Of a stretch of DNA of 64,000 bases, positions 54,300-63,843 are shown one piece after another. The stretch's first letter is position 1, and each line of letters opens with the position of its first letter. Below the pieces are notes generated by a model. The model saw only the letters and a list, made by a program, of their open reading frames with translations, searched no databases and had not been told where the DNA came from. The position numbers and the translations under genes are program-made. Source of the stretch: Psychrobacter immobilis. Lineage in GTDB: Bacteria > Pseudomonadota > Gammaproteobacteria > Pseudomonadales > Moraxellaceae. The DNA lies in assembly GCF_904846235.1 (NCBI RefSeq), contig NZ_CAJGZN010000015.1, forward strand, positions 35,102-99,101, read 5' to 3'.

Positions 54300-55304
54300 T
54301 TACCGTGAAGAGCCTCGTCCTTTTGAAGGACGCCTGCCATTGGTAGTAGGTTTACCATTGCCTCCAGATTTACCATTATTGCCTGACGGCTTACCACGAC
54401 CAGTAGGACGTCCATCCCTACTTTTAGAACCTGCTGGTTTTCTAGCATCATCCTTGGCGTATTTGTTACGCCCCTTTGCTGCACCTGCTGATTTTGTAGA
54501 TGGTTTTGACTTTGACGACGCATCCGTACGAGGTTTTTTTCGTGGCGCATTGCGAGATTTCTTATTTGAGTGACTGTCTTGCGAAGAGGAATCTTCTACA
54601 GATTTAAGTAACACAGACAGCTCTTTTGGAGTTAAGTCTCGCCAGTCACCAACGGGAAGCCCCTTGAGACTCACATTCATAATCCGCGTACGTTCAAGCT
54701 TGACGACTTCGTAGCCAAAGTGCTCACACATACGGCGAATTTGACGGTTCAAGCCTTGAACGAGCGTGATGTTAAAGACATTAGGCGCCACTTTAGTCAC
54801 TGGGCATTTTTTGGTCATCTTGCCAAGCATCGGCACACCGCCCGCCAAACCTTCGATAACACTATCAGTTAACGGCTTATTTACTGTAACTAGATACTCT
54901 TTCTCATGATTATTGCCAGCACGTAGTACCTTATTGACCAAATCACCATTATTAGTCAAAAAGATCAAACCTTGAGAATCTTTGTCCAAACGTCCAATCG
55001 GAAAAATACGCAAACTATGTCGCACAAAATCGACAATATTATTTTTCTCAGAGCTTTCTGTAGTACTCACAATGCCTACTGGCTTATTTAATGCAATAAA
55101 AATAAAATCATCAGGCTCTCGTGGCTCAATAAGCTGCCCATTAACTTTTACTGCATCACCAGCGACCACTTGATCGCCTACCGACGCACGTTTGCCATTG
55201 ATGTATACATTACCTTGTTCAATAAAGCGGTCAGCGTCTCGCCTAGAGCAAATACCACTTTCGCTGATGTATTTATTTAAACGAGTCGAGGAAGCGTTGA
55301 ACAT
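54300..55304 (-). CDS. rluF: 23S rRNA pseudouridine synthase RluF
   Basis: 334 residues. The S4 RNA-binding domain is at about 6-60 ([40 protein letters not shown]). The pseudouridine synthase domain carries catalytic Asp in [15 protein letters not shown] and the [20 protein letters not shown] block. It follows E. coli RluF (modifies U2604, and some U2605) nearly word for word by eye. From about residue 235 it has a 100-residue basic, Gly/Ser/Lys/Arg-rich disordered tail ([17 protein letters not shown]), longer than in E. coli, probably an extra RNA-binding arm. Confidence 0.94.
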   Translation of the reverse strand: MFNASSTRLNKYISESGICSRRDADRFIEQGNVYINGKRASVGDQVVAGDAVKVNGQLIEPREPDDFIFIALNKPVGIVSTTESSEKNNIVDFVRHSLRIFPIGRLDKDSQGLIFLTNNGDLVNKVLRAGNNHEKEYLVTVNKPLTDSVIEGLAGGVPMLGKMTKKCPVTKVAPNVFNITLVQGLNRQIRRMCEHFGYEVVKLERTRIMNVSLKGLPVGDWRDLTPKELSVLLKSVEDSSSQDSHSNKKSRNAPRKKPRTDASSKSKPSTKSAGAAKGRNKYAKDDARKPAGSKSRDGRPTGRGKPSGNNGKSGGNGKPTTNGRRPSKGRGSSR

Positions 55305-55740
55305 AAAGCACCGTTTTACCTGATAAGAAGCGTTTTTTGCTAAGAAAAAAGCCTAAATTGAATGGATCAACAATAACGAAACAGCTTACATTATATAGGA
55401 AATCGACTGACCTTTTAGATTGAATTGAGATGTGCATGAACTGAAACTTATAGAACGCCAGTTCATTCTACAAAACCTTAACTCTTTAGCATTAGTCATT
55501 TATTAATGCTTGAACAGCCCTTTACATCGAATTACTTTTGAAATTTTTTTCGGTTTAGTTTGGCAGTGTGGTTAATCATTTGTATGGGTTACAAAGTAGA
55601 AAACATGTATAAAATTTCTATAAAAAAACCGTCTATCACTGATAAACGGCTTTTTTGTTCATAAAGTACAGTGTTAGAAGCTTATCTATCTGTTGAATTT
55701 ATTTTACTCACTCTCAGTTTATTAAGTAAATAGCATGAAA
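55305..55740. other. Intergenic region between rluF and wzi
   Basis: No gene. It contains the wzi terminator at 55622-55656; the remainder is AT-rich with no motif I can name. It probably holds the rluF promoter. Confidence 0.5.
55622..55656 (-). terminator. Terminator behind wzi (end of the polysaccharide locus)
   Basis: On the minus strand AAGCCGTTTATC and GATAGACGG form a stem with a 3-base loop and one mismatch, followed by seven T. Confidence 0.8.
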
Positions 55741-57219
55741 TTAATAAGTCTGAAACTCTAGCCCAACGCCTGCTCCAATATCACTCGACTGAGTATCAGA
55801 GTCTACGCCCCATAAGCGAGATGTCACTAAAGTTTTTGGGTTCAACTGATGCGCCCATGATATGTCAATAGCGGTCAGCTTATCCTTCGTTGGAAATGCT
55901 TGGTTATCAGACTTTCCAGTGCGACGATCTAACTCTCCTGACTGATTAACCTTGGCATATTGCAGTTTTGTATTGACAAAGTTTCGACTATCTAGCCATA
56001 ACTTGCCACCTACTGATATGCTCTCTGCATCGCCGCCCAAAGAATGCCCGAGTGGATAGCCTTGCTGGTAGTACCCATCAGTATATGTACCATGATCATA
56101 GGATACGCCTCGGACTTTACCACTAGTACGTGTGTCTGCATATTCTGTATACAATTGATATGGTTTTCCATAAACTTCAGAAGCGTAGTCAGCACCAGCA
56201 AGATACATGTTCTTCGCTGGTAGCCCGCCCGCCTCATCTTCGCCCACATACTGCGCGTATACTGTGGCTGGGATATTTACCAAAGGCGCAAGATTCATAC
56301 GCGCATCAAAACCACCTAATTGGTTAGCAGGATCTTCACCAATCGTCGCACCATTGTCACCATTATCTTTAGTGCCTAAAACAGCATCACCAAAGGAGCT
56401 AAAACTCTCTGGACGACCTTCCCCGCCCCACATAAAGGTTCGAGACGCACCAACTTCTAACCACTCCCATGGACTCGCAGTAAGGCGAGCACCAAATAGC
56501 TTAGCATCTGGTACGGCATCATAATCTTCAAGTTGACCTGCAAATAACTGATACTGCCAGGGACCAACCCATGAAAGATAAGGCGATGTTGGTGCCTTTT
56601 GCTCATCACGTTGCATAGTGATACCTGCAACAGGACGACTGGCATCGCCACGAATCAAACTGCCGTCAGTACCAGGGCCCCACCATGTCGGGATCTGACC
56701 GGCAATCAACCATTGATTGGCAGCAGAGCCAGCAATATATGAGCCTTCAAAACTTAAGTCGTTATTGTCTTCGAGCAAACTGTCGTTTTTTAGATTGGCT
56801 TGAAATTTCATCTCCCAATTCTCTTCACTCAAACTGAGCGCTGCTGAAACCTCTTGCCCTGCTAAATGGTCATCAGCAAAAGTTTGCGGCAACTGCTGAC
56901 GATCGGTCTGTACATAAGCGTCTACTTCAGCCTTCACCAAGGAGTTGGGGTTTTTAGCAAGTGTGGCACGGACTGACTGTAATACTTTTTGCTGTGCGTC
57001 AGTGCTCACCTGAGCCGTGGTGATTGCTTTTGTAATTTCATTAGCAGTTAAAGGCCATGTACTGGTACTAATGTGAGTGACGCCTTGCGCATTTAACCAT
57101 TCTAGCTCTGACTTGAGCTTCATATCATTCATATACAAATTCTGTGCTGAGGCCAGCATGGATATCATACCCAGCCCTACTAACACACTCAGCTGCTTGT
57201 ACTTTCTTTGTTTAGGCAT
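55741..57219 (-). CDS. wzi: Capsule assembly protein, Wzi family outer-membrane beta-barrel
   Basis: 492 residues with a signal peptide (MPKQRKYKQLSVLVGLGMIS, cleavage about residue 26 after ASAQ). The family's N-terminal part is ELEWLNAQGVTHISTSTWPL, the barrel signature is QWLIAGQIPTWWGPGTDGSL, and the aromatic end is LEFQTY. Wzi anchors capsular polysaccharide to the cell surface as an outer-membrane lectin. It is the last gene of the polysaccharide operon and 61 bases behind the aminotransferase gene. This hints that the locus makes a capsule rather than only an O-antigen. Confidence 0.9.
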   Translation of the reverse strand: MPKQRKYKQLSVLVGLGMISMLASAQNLYMNDMKLKSELEWLNAQGVTHISTSTWPLTANEITKAITTAQVSTDAQQKVLQSVRATLAKNPNSLVKAEVDAYVQTDRQQLPQTFADDHLAGQEVSAALSLSEENWEMKFQANLKNDSLLEDNNDLSFEGSYIAGSAANQWLIAGQIPTWWGPGTDGSLIRGDASRPVAGITMQRDEQKAPTSPYLSWVGPWQYQLFAGQLEDYDAVPDAKLFGARLTASPWEWLEVGASRTFMWGGEGRPESFSSFGDAVLGTKDNGDNGATIGEDPANQLGGFDARMNLAPLVNIPATVYAQYVGEDEAGGLPAKNMYLAGADYASEVYGKPYQLYTEYADTRTSGKVRGVSYDHGTYTDGYYQQGYPLGHSLGGDAESISVGGKLWLDSRNFVNTKLQYAKVNQSGELDRRTGKSDNQAFPTKDKLTAIDISWAHQLNPKTLVTSRLWGVDSDTQSSDIGAGVGLEFQTY

Positions 57220-57280
57220 AATTATCTACTCTTTATAAAGTGTACTTATCCAGAATAGATAAGTCTTAATTGATCATCGT

Positions 57281-58495
57281 TTATTTAGCGTCTGCATCCG
57301 TATCAATACGGGCAAGGACTTTGTCTAAAGCCTGAACAGTTTGCGTGATCTCTGCTTCTGTCAAAGTTGGATGCACCAAAAACATCAAACTGGTTTCACC
57401 CAACTGCTTGGCTATTGGCAACCTAATTTCTGGACGCAGACCTGTATCATCAAAAGCTTTTTCTAAGTACACTTCAGATGCTGAGCCTGAAAAGCACGGC
57501 ACGCCTTGCTCATTAATCTCTGCAATAATAGCATCTCGTGTCCAGCCTTCAGGGAGATTTTCAGGCTTTACATAAATATAAAGCTTATAGTAAGCGTGTT
57601 TGGCATCAGCAAAGTCGGTGCGCTCTTCTAGGCGGGGTACAGACAAATAGCCTTTTTCTGCCCAGCGTGTACACACATCCAAAATTGCCTGCGCGTTTTG
57701 CGTGCGCTTTTGTGTCCAATCGCTCATTCGCGCCAGCTGAATACGCCCGATTGCCGATTGCATCTCAGTCATGCGCCAGTTGGTACCAAAGCTTTCATGC
57801 AGCCAGCGGTAGCCAGGTGGGTGCTCGGTTTCATAGACAGCGGCGTAGCTTTTGCCATGGTCTTTAAACGCCCACATTTTGCGCCACAAGTTTTCATCGT
57901 TGGTGGTGACCATGCCGCCTTCACCGCCTGTGGTCATAATTTTGTCTTGGCAAAAGCTCCATGCGCCTACGTGACCGATACTGCCGACACTGCGTCCTTT
58001 GTAGGTCGCGCCATGTGCCTGCGCGCAGTCTTCGATGACGTATAAATCATGCGCGTCCGCCAATGCCATGATACCGTCCATATCGCACGGCCAGCCAGCC
58101 AAATGTACACAAATGACGGCTTTGGTCTTATCTGTCAATACGGCTTTGATGGTCTCAGGCGAGATATTACCAGTCTCGGCATCCACATCCGCAAATACAG
58201 GCGTCGCACCTGCATTGACCACACAAGAGATACTGGCGATAAAAGTGCGCGGCGTGACAATCACTTCATCACCCGCGCCGATATCCAGCGCTTTTAATGC
58301 CACATCCAATGCTAGGGTGCCATTAGCAACGGCTACCGCGTATTGGCTATCTGCCCATGCTGCAAATTCTTTTTCAAATTCGCGCCCTTCTTGCCCTGTC
58401 CAGTAGTTGACTTTATTAGACAACAAAACAGCGCTGACCTTGTCCGCCTCTTCTTGAGTAAAGCTCGGCCACGGTGAAAAAAATGAATTTAGCAT
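57281..58495 (-). CDS. DegT/DnrJ/EryC1/StrS family sugar aminotransferase (PglE-like)
   Basis: 404 residues, PLP-dependent: substrate part YWTGQEGREFEKEFAAWADS, Asp of the PLP nitrogen in VIEDCAQAHGATYKG, Schiff-base Lys in SFCQDKIMTTGGEGGMV, and the second-subunit loop HESFGTNWRMTEMQSAIGR. Members of this group convert UDP-4-keto-6-deoxy-GlcNAc to the 4-amino sugar, the first specific step to bacillosamine-type sugars. The neighbouring PglD-like acetyltransferase and PglC-like phosphosugar transferase support that product. The matching 4,6-dehydratase is not in the window. Confidence 0.9.
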   Translation of the reverse strand: MLNSFFSPWPSFTQEEADKVSAVLLSNKVNYWTGQEGREFEKEFAAWADSQYAVAVANGTLALDVALKALDIGAGDEVIVTPRTFIASISCVVNAGATPVFADVDAETGNISPETIKAVLTDKTKAVICVHLAGWPCDMDGIMALADAHDLYVIEDCAQAHGATYKGRSVGSIGHVGAWSFCQDKIMTTGGEGGMVTTNDENLWRKMWAFKDHGKSYAAVYETEHPPGYRWLHESFGTNWRMTEMQSAIGRIQLARMSDWTQKRTQNAQAILDVCTRWAEKGYLSVPRLEERTDFADAKHAYYKLYIYVKPENLPEGWTRDAIIAEINEQGVPCFSGSASEVYLEKAFDDTGLRPEIRLPIAKQLGETSLMFLVHPTLTEAEITQTVQALDKVLARIDTDADAK

Positions 58496-58561
58496 AATAT
58501 CCTCAATAAATAAGACGTTGGAACTATAAAGGCGATAGGTTAAGAAAAAATTGAGCGGGTC

Positions 58562-59212
58562 TTAGCGCGCCATCGGTTTGGCGGGGTTACCTATCATGAC
58601 AGCACCTGCAGGCACGCTCTTGGTGACGACAGCGCCCATGCCGATGACTGCGCCCGCACCGATGACTAAGGGCTTGTCAGGAGTGCCTTGTTTGATCACG
58701 GCACCTGCACCGATATAGGCATGGTCATGGATATGAATGTTGCCGTTACAACTGACACGCGGAGCAAAGGTCACATAGTCGCCAATGACGCAGTCATGCT
58801 CGACATAACTGTATAAATTGGCATGAAAGCATTTGCCAATACGCACATTTGCACCAATAGTCACAAACGGGCTGAGCGCTGCACCTGCTGCTATAGTCAC
58901 GTCATCCATTATAACGGTGCTATCTGCTTGTACTGACCAGGGCGCGATAGCATCAGCAGCAAGTTTGGCGGCGATGCGCTCGCGTACTTGGCTATTGGCA
59001 ATGGCTATCAGTACTGACTTGTCAGCGCTTAGGGCGACGAAATCTTGATAGTTCATCGCTGGATAGCCATTAACTGTAGCAGGATGCTCTAAACCATCGT
59101 CAATAAATATCAAATCTGCTGCGCGCTCTTCCCGCATCACCGTCATTTTGGCAACAGGCATCAAGCTGCGACCACAGCCCGATGCGCCATAGACCGCATA
59201 TACCTTACGCAT
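58562..59212 (-). CDS. Sugar O/N-acetyltransferase, NeuD/PglD family
   Basis: 216 residues from the ATG at 59212; a longer frame begins at 59263 but overlaps deeply with the next gene. The N-terminal nucleotide-binding part is YAVYGASGCGRSLMPVAK. A left-handed beta-helix of hexapeptide repeats follows (about 85-205), with catalytic His in SYVEHDCVIGDYVTFAP and the end VPAGAVMIGNPAKPMAR. PglD-type enzymes acetylate the 4-amino group of UDP-bacillosamine precursors. Its start overlaps the end of the sugar transferase gene by 8 bases. Confidence 0.9.
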   Translation of the reverse strand: MRKVYAVYGASGCGRSLMPVAKMTVMREERAADLIFIDDGLEHPATVNGYPAMNYQDFVALSADKSVLIAIANSQVRERIAAKLAADAIAPWSVQADSTVIMDDVTIAAGAALSPFVTIGANVRIGKCFHANLYSYVEHDCVIGDYVTFAPRVSCNGNIHIHDHAYIGAGAVIKQGTPDKPLVIGAGAVIGMGAVVTKSVPAGAVMIGNPAKPMAR

Positions 59213-59819
59213 GGCTTGGCTCAGCTGCCATACTGCCAGTAAACTTTGGCATCGTTGCTTCACCTTCAGCGCTGATACCGTCTTTAATGACGACTTTTTT
59301 AACCGTTTTAGCCAAAATTTTGATATCTAACCACAGCGATTGATTGTCTACATACCATGCATCAAGCGCGAACTTTTCATCCCAACCAATCGCATTGCGC
59401 CCATTAACCTGCGCATAGCCTGTAATACCAGGACGCACGTGATGGCGGCGTTTTTGCTCATCATTGTATAGCGGCAGATATTCCATCAATAATGGACGCG
59501 GGCCAACCAAGCTCATATCGCCTTTAATCACATTCCAAAGCTCAGGCAGCTCATCCAAGCTGCTGTCACGCAGACGCTTACCAAAATCGGTCAAGCGCTC
59601 GCTATCAGGGAGCACATTGCCGTCAGCATCGGTCGCATCTTTCATCGAGCGAAACTTGAGCATCTCAAATGGCTTACCATGCAAACCAGGACGAACTTGA
59701 CGAAATAAGACAGGCGAGCCTAGATTCTTTTTTACTTTATAAGCGGTCACCGCATAGACAGGTGCTAAGACCACGAGCGCGCTGGACGCTGCGGCAATAT
59801 CAAACAGTCGTTTTATCAT
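59205..59819 (-). CDS. Undecaprenyl-phosphate phosphosugar transferase, PglC-like
   Basis: 204-residue small monotopic phosphoglycosyl transferase. One N-terminal re-entrant helix (KRLFDIAAASSALVVLAPVY), then PVLFRQVRPGLHGKPFEMLK, the catalytic Asp-Glu in RDSSLDELPELWNVIKGDMS and LVGPRPLLMEYLPLY follow as in PglC. It attaches the first sugar phosphate, here probably a diacetamido-bacillosamine-like sugar, to undecaprenyl phosphate and starts the repeat unit. It forms part of the aminotransferase, acetyltransferase and transferase module, which is less AT-rich than the genes further on. Confidence 0.93.
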   Translation of the reverse strand: MIKRLFDIAAASSALVVLAPVYAVTAYKVKKNLGSPVLFRQVRPGLHGKPFEMLKFRSMKDATDADGNVLPDSERLTDFGKRLRDSSLDELPELWNVIKGDMSLVGPRPLLMEYLPLYNDEQKRRHHVRPGITGYAQVNGRNAIGWDEKFALDAWYVDNQSLWLDIKILAKTVKKVVIKDGISAEGEATMPKFTGSMAAEPSHA

Positions 59820-59828
59820 AGTACACCT

Positions 59829-61043
59829 CTATTTCTTACAAGAATTTATTAAGACTTGTTGTAATTTCTCAGCAAGGCTGTCTCTTGAAAACTCATTTAA
59901 GGCTAATTTTTTCGCATTGATGCAAGCTGTATTATACTTTTTATAATCATTCAATAGACTTTCAATTTCATCAACTATTTCCTGATCACTTTTTTGCCAA
60001 CCGACAATTCCACACTTATTCTTCTCAATAATCTCTTTCTGCCATCCACCATAGTTTATCAATATAGGTTTTGAGGCAGCTAATGCATCAAAAAATTTGT
60101 TTGCCGAGTTAGCTCGAATAGCAGGTATATCCAGTGCAAAGCTAGAAGCAATTGCAGAGTACTTTAGGTAAAAAGGTATTTCTTTTTTAGGGACTTGCTT
60201 AATAATGAATATCTTTTCATTCAATACATCATTATCTTCTGCATACTTGCATACCTCATCATACTCAATACCATCACCGATCAGTAGTATAGAAATATCA
60301 GAGTTTCTTTTTTTTAACTCTATTGCAATATCTACTGCTTTTTTTAATCCATTCACTATTCCAAAAGTACCGGTATATATAAGTACGTTTCCCTTAGGTA
60401 ACCATGCATTCTTACTAAGAAATTCTAAATACTCTGATTCATCTACTTCAAATAGACTGTTATCAGAACTATTAGCAATTACTGTTACGTTACTCGCAGG
60501 ATACCCTGTAGCAAGCACCCCTTCTTTCATTCCAGGCGATAAAGCAATAATCTGATCAGAATTATCATATGCCCATTTTTCTAAAATTTTTGCCAAATGA
60601 ATCTGGTAAGGTTTGTGGAGAACTCCCATCGCTATAGGAACCTCAGGCCATAAATCTCGAACCTCAAAAACCATAGGTTTTCTTTTAAGTTTAGAAGCAA
60701 TGACACCGGGTATGGCAATAGTCAAAGGTGTACTGGTAGCAAAAATTACATCTATATCTTTTATAGAATATGCTTTTTTAGTAGCAGCAGCTGCGAACTT
60801 ATAAAATGCCTTAAGACGATCTTTGAATGACATTTTATTATTGTATGCATTTGGATACCAATGCACATGGATACCATCTATACATTCGTAATACCAAGTT
60901 TTTTCAACCGTTTCTTTCGTCCAACTTGTAATGACATGTACTTCATTACCAGAAGCAACTAGCCTCTTTGCCATTTCATAAGAACGTGTACCACCGACCA
61001 TATTTGGAGTGTTGAAATACTGATGTAGATATGCAATTTTCAT
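59829..61043 (-). CDS. Glycosyltransferase family 4 (WbuB-like)
   Basis: 404 residues, GT-B fold. The acceptor half begins MKIAYLHQYFNTPNMVGGTR then SYEMAKRLVASGNEVHVITS. The donor half has LIYTGTFGIVNGLKKAVDIA and ends with the late Glu region. IRANSANKFFDALAASKPIL with NYGGWQKEIIEK resembles GT4 enzymes acting on UDP-acetamido sugars. It extends the lipid-linked repeat unit on the cytoplasmic face. Clearly more AT-rich codon use than wzi and the pgl-like genes. It overlaps the acetyltransferase gene by 4 bases. Confidence 0.88.
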   Translation of the reverse strand: MKIAYLHQYFNTPNMVGGTRSYEMAKRLVASGNEVHVITSWTKETVEKTWYYECIDGIHVHWYPNAYNNKMSFKDRLKAFYKFAAAATKKAYSIKDIDVIFATSTPLTIAIPGVIASKLKRKPMVFEVRDLWPEVPIAMGVLHKPYQIHLAKILEKWAYDNSDQIIALSPGMKEGVLATGYPASNVTVIANSSDNSLFEVDESEYLEFLSKNAWLPKGNVLIYTGTFGIVNGLKKAVDIAIELKKRNSDISILLIGDGIEYDEVCKYAEDNDVLNEKIFIIKQVPKKEIPFYLKYSAIASSFALDIPAIRANSANKFFDALAASKPILINYGGWQKEIIEKNKCGIVGWQKSDQEIVDEIESLLNDYKKYNTACINAKKLALNEFSRDSLAEKLQQVLINSCKK

Positions 61044-61549
61044 ACTTTCAATCTCTTAATAAACTTTGCAGGTGAGCCACCATATAAGCTTTTTTCCTCT
61101 GAAAATGCTTTGTTTAGTACAGAGCCAGCAGCAAGAATTGAACGGCAAGGAAGGACCGCTCCACTTAGAATAGAGCAATTTGCTGATATCCATGAGCCTT
61201 CTTCTATCACTATAGGTTGTGAAATAGATTTTCCAAAACGGAATGAATTTCCCAAAAAGCTATGGTTTCCACTCACAACCACTGTATTTGGTCCGATCAT
61301 TACTTCATTTTCAATAGTGATTTCTTTTCCGAGAACAACTACATTATGCGCAAAATACACATCGTCTCCAACGGAAATACCATTTAATGAATTAATATAT
61401 GAGGTCGAAGAAACTTGAAAGTTACTACCACAAGACTTCATCATAAACGAATATAAAAATCCTCTGAAGCGCATTACAGGTGGTACATCTGGTAGCACTC
61501 TAGTTGATAGACGCACACCCCAAGAGTAAATTATTGATAACCTATGCAT
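61040..61549 (-). CDS. Hexapeptide-repeat acetyltransferase
   Basis: 169 residues with left-handed beta-helix repeats (GISVGDDVYFAHNVVVLG, ITIENEVMIGPNTVVVSGNH, SWISANCSILSGAVLPCRSI) and the usual end LYGGSPAKFIKRL. It belongs to the maltose/serine-type O-acetyltransferases and probably decorates the polysaccharide. The His in VVVSGNHSF is in catalytic position. AT-rich and coupled to both neighbouring glycosyltransferase genes by short overlaps. Confidence 0.87.
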   Translation of the reverse strand: MHRLSIIYSWGVRLSTRVLPDVPPVMRFRGFLYSFMMKSCGSNFQVSSTSYINSLNGISVGDDVYFAHNVVVLGKEITIENEVMIGPNTVVVSGNHSFLGNSFRFGKSISQPIVIEEGSWISANCSILSGAVLPCRSILAAGSVLNKAFSEEKSLYGGSPAKFIKRLKV

Positions 61550-62690
61550 TAAATGCCTTCCTTATAAACTCATCTATTTTGAAGCCTTGAACTTTCTTAA
61601 AAGAATTTTCTTTCATATTATTTTGCAGCTCTACATCTTCGCATAATTCAACTACTCTATTTGCCAACGCTTTAGCATCATTAAAATCAAAAAACAAAAT
61701 ATCCTCATAATCTTTAAAGATATAAGGTAAAGAGCCTACAGGGGTGGTTACAACGAACAAACCATTTGCTATAGCCTCCAAGACCACTCTTGGAGAGCCC
61801 TCCGATATACTAGCAAAGCAGAATATATGATGATCTCTTAAAATATTATTCAGATGTTCTCTATCATCTACATGACCAAGAAAAACAACATCAAGGCCTG
61901 ATTTTTTAGCTATTTCTGATAAGGTTTTTCTTTCTTCTCCTTCTCCTACTATAGTGAGAGAAAATAAATCAGGATATAATGTATTAAGTATCTCTAACGC
62001 CTGTAATAGAACTTTAACACCCTTAGCCTTTCTCAAATATCCAACGTAAACTAGCTTTATTTTATGATTTCTACTTATGTAATTTTTGTTTTCATAATAA
62101 TCACTATCTGTCAAGGTGGATGAAATGAGAGGCTCAACATCAATACCAAATTTAGAGAGCTTATTAGCTATGTGATGACCATTGGAAAAAACTTTATCGG
62201 CTTTTAAGCTCGAAATAATAAACAGAAAATACTCTGGCATAAAAAATAATATTTTTGATGACTTTTTAATTAAACTCAATTCATCATTCTTTAGTATGGT
62301 ATCTATAGGATCTCCAACGTAGTGTACAACTCTATTATCCTTAAAATAAAGCATTTGCAACCATCCAAAAGGGCTAGGATATCTTGTATACACACTATCA
62401 AATACTATGTCTTTTATTTTTTTATATAACTTAATATAGTGAAAAAAATTTTTATATGCGTTGGAATAACTAGAAAATGGAGGTAATTCAAATATCTTTA
62501 TAATATTAGTATCAATTTTTGATAACTTACTCACTTGGTCTTTATTAATAATCTTAGTTGGTGAAACCAAATATATTTTTTTATATTTTTTTTCTATCGA
62601 TCTGAGATAAATAGAATGCGAATATTCTATATAATAAGCATTATCGTATTTATAAACACCCCAAGCTTGGATTAGAACTTTATCTTTCAT
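61542..62690 (-). CDS. Glycosyltransferase family 4
   Basis: 382 residues from the ATG at 62690 (MKDKVLIQAWGVYKYDNAYY); a frame to 62732 is open but overlaps wzy. GT-B fold: KLVYVGYLRKAKGVKVLLQA marks the start of the donor domain, LTIVGEGEERKTLSEIAKKS and the family Glu motif SEGSPRVVLEAIANGLFVVT follow. It transfers one sugar of the repeat unit; sugar specificity is unknown. Strongly AT-rich. It overlaps the wzy gene by 11 bases. Confidence 0.87.
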   Translation of the reverse strand: MKDKVLIQAWGVYKYDNAYYIEYSHSIYLRSIEKKYKKIYLVSPTKIINKDQVSKLSKIDTNIIKIFELPPFSSYSNAYKNFFHYIKLYKKIKDIVFDSVYTRYPSPFGWLQMLYFKDNRVVHYVGDPIDTILKNDELSLIKKSSKILFFMPEYFLFIISSLKADKVFSNGHHIANKLSKFGIDVEPLISSTLTDSDYYENKNYISRNHKIKLVYVGYLRKAKGVKVLLQALEILNTLYPDLFSLTIVGEGEERKTLSEIAKKSGLDVVFLGHVDDREHLNNILRDHHIFCFASISEGSPRVVLEAIANGLFVVTTPVGSLPYIFKDYEDILFFDFNDAKALANRVVELCEDVELQNNMKENSFKKVQGFKIDEFIRKAFNA

Positions 62691-63843
62691 AACTAATAGA
62701 TCCTCGATAGCTATTAACAATAGCAAACACAAACCAATAAAGCAGAAAAGTTATTGCGCCACCTGTCTTAAAAACAATTAGGAAAATCAAGGTAAGCATA
62801 AGTAGTGGCAACACATCTCTGCTATTGTAGTTTACTTTAATTGAGTTCAAAAAAAGATTGAGCCATAAGAAGCAAAATAGCAAGAAAGATATAAAACCTC
62901 CACATACTAAGACATATAAAAATAAATTATGTGTGTCTATGTAATATCCATACAATTTGCTCATCTGCTCAACATAGCCTGTTTCTCCCACTCCTAGGGG
63001 ATTGTGTAAGGCAATATCGATTACAGTCTCCCATATATCCGTTCGACCAGCAGTATCACCTTCCAAAGCATTTTCCCATCTTGATCCTAAATCTTCCGAA
63101 TTTAGTATGCGCTGAAATAGAGCCAATGATAAAATTACTGATAGAAAGCTGAAAAATATCTTCTTTCCTCTACTAATATTAGAAAATAAAAATATTAAAT
63201 ATACCCCTAAAACCATTGCTATAAAAGATCCTCGAGATCCAGATAATACAATCATATATACTAAAGTGGGTATAAAAATAATAGAGAAAAACCTAATATT
63301 ACTTATTCTTAAAGGATTATTAACCATAAAATATATTATGTATACAACAGAAATTACTAATCTACTACTCGTAGAATTAGGGTTTTCATCCAAAACAATA
63401 AGCTGTCCTTTAACTATACTATACGAACTCGGATATAGAAATAGGACATATATAGAAAATAAAAAGCAACCTAAAGAAAAAGCCAGAAGTGAATAATGCA
63501 TGTATTTTCTTTTTTTTCTAAAGAAACCACTTAATATCATAAAAAAAATAATACATGAAAGAAATTTAAGATTAACTAATGGCTTAATGAGCTCTGAATA
63601 ACCATTCAAAACCTGAGCTAAAATAAAAAATATTAGTATTAGTATTAGTATATTAAAATCTGCTTTGAAGAAGAATTTTAAGCAATCAGATATATTAAAA
63701 AAGATAAAAGCAATAATGAATAGTAAAAGAAAAATATCAGCAGTATGTATTGAGCTTGTACTTGAAAAAAAAGGATCTAAAGTTCCAAATGCTAAAAATA
63801 TGGAAAAAGGAATTATAAGCCAAAGTAATATTTTATTTAGCAT
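62680..63843 (-). CDS. wzy: O-antigen/capsule repeat polymerase (Wzy-like, O-antigen ligase family)
   Basis: 387-residue inner-membrane protein with about 10-12 hydrophobic segments. A large periplasmic loop near residues 250-290 contains DLGSRWENALEGDTAGRTDI and NPLGVGETGYVEQM and precedes HNLFLYVLVCGG; this RxxxW...NPLxGxG...HN(xx)L pattern is typical of Wzy/WaaL-family proteins. It joins repeat units in the periplasm. Position between glycosyltransferases and a flippase-like gene favours the polymerase over the ligase. Very AT-rich with many rare codons. Confidence 0.85.
   Translation of the reverse strand: MLNKILLWLIIPFSIFLAFGTLDPFFSSTSSIHTADIFLLLFIIAFIFFNISDCLKFFFKADFNILILILIFFILAQVLNGYSELIKPLVNLKFLSCIIFFMILSGFFRKKRKYMHYSLLAFSLGCFLFSIYVLFLYPSSYSIVKGQLIVLDENPNSTSSRLVISVVYIIYFMVNNPLRISNIRFFSIIFIPTLVYMIVLSGSRGSFIAMVLGVYLIFLFSNISRGKKIFFSFLSVILSLALFQRILNSEDLGSRWENALEGDTAGRTDIWETVIDIALHNPLGVGETGYVEQMSKLYGYYIDTHNLFLYVLVCGGFISFLLFCFLWLNLFLNSIKVNYNSRDVLPLLMLTLIFLIVFKTGGAITFLLYWFVFAIVNSYRGSISYER

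Noticed and set aside
54263..54573. Pro/Leu-rich and Gln-rich frames over the rluF 3' end
   Set aside because: They are other-frame readings of the low-complexity tail codons of rluF.
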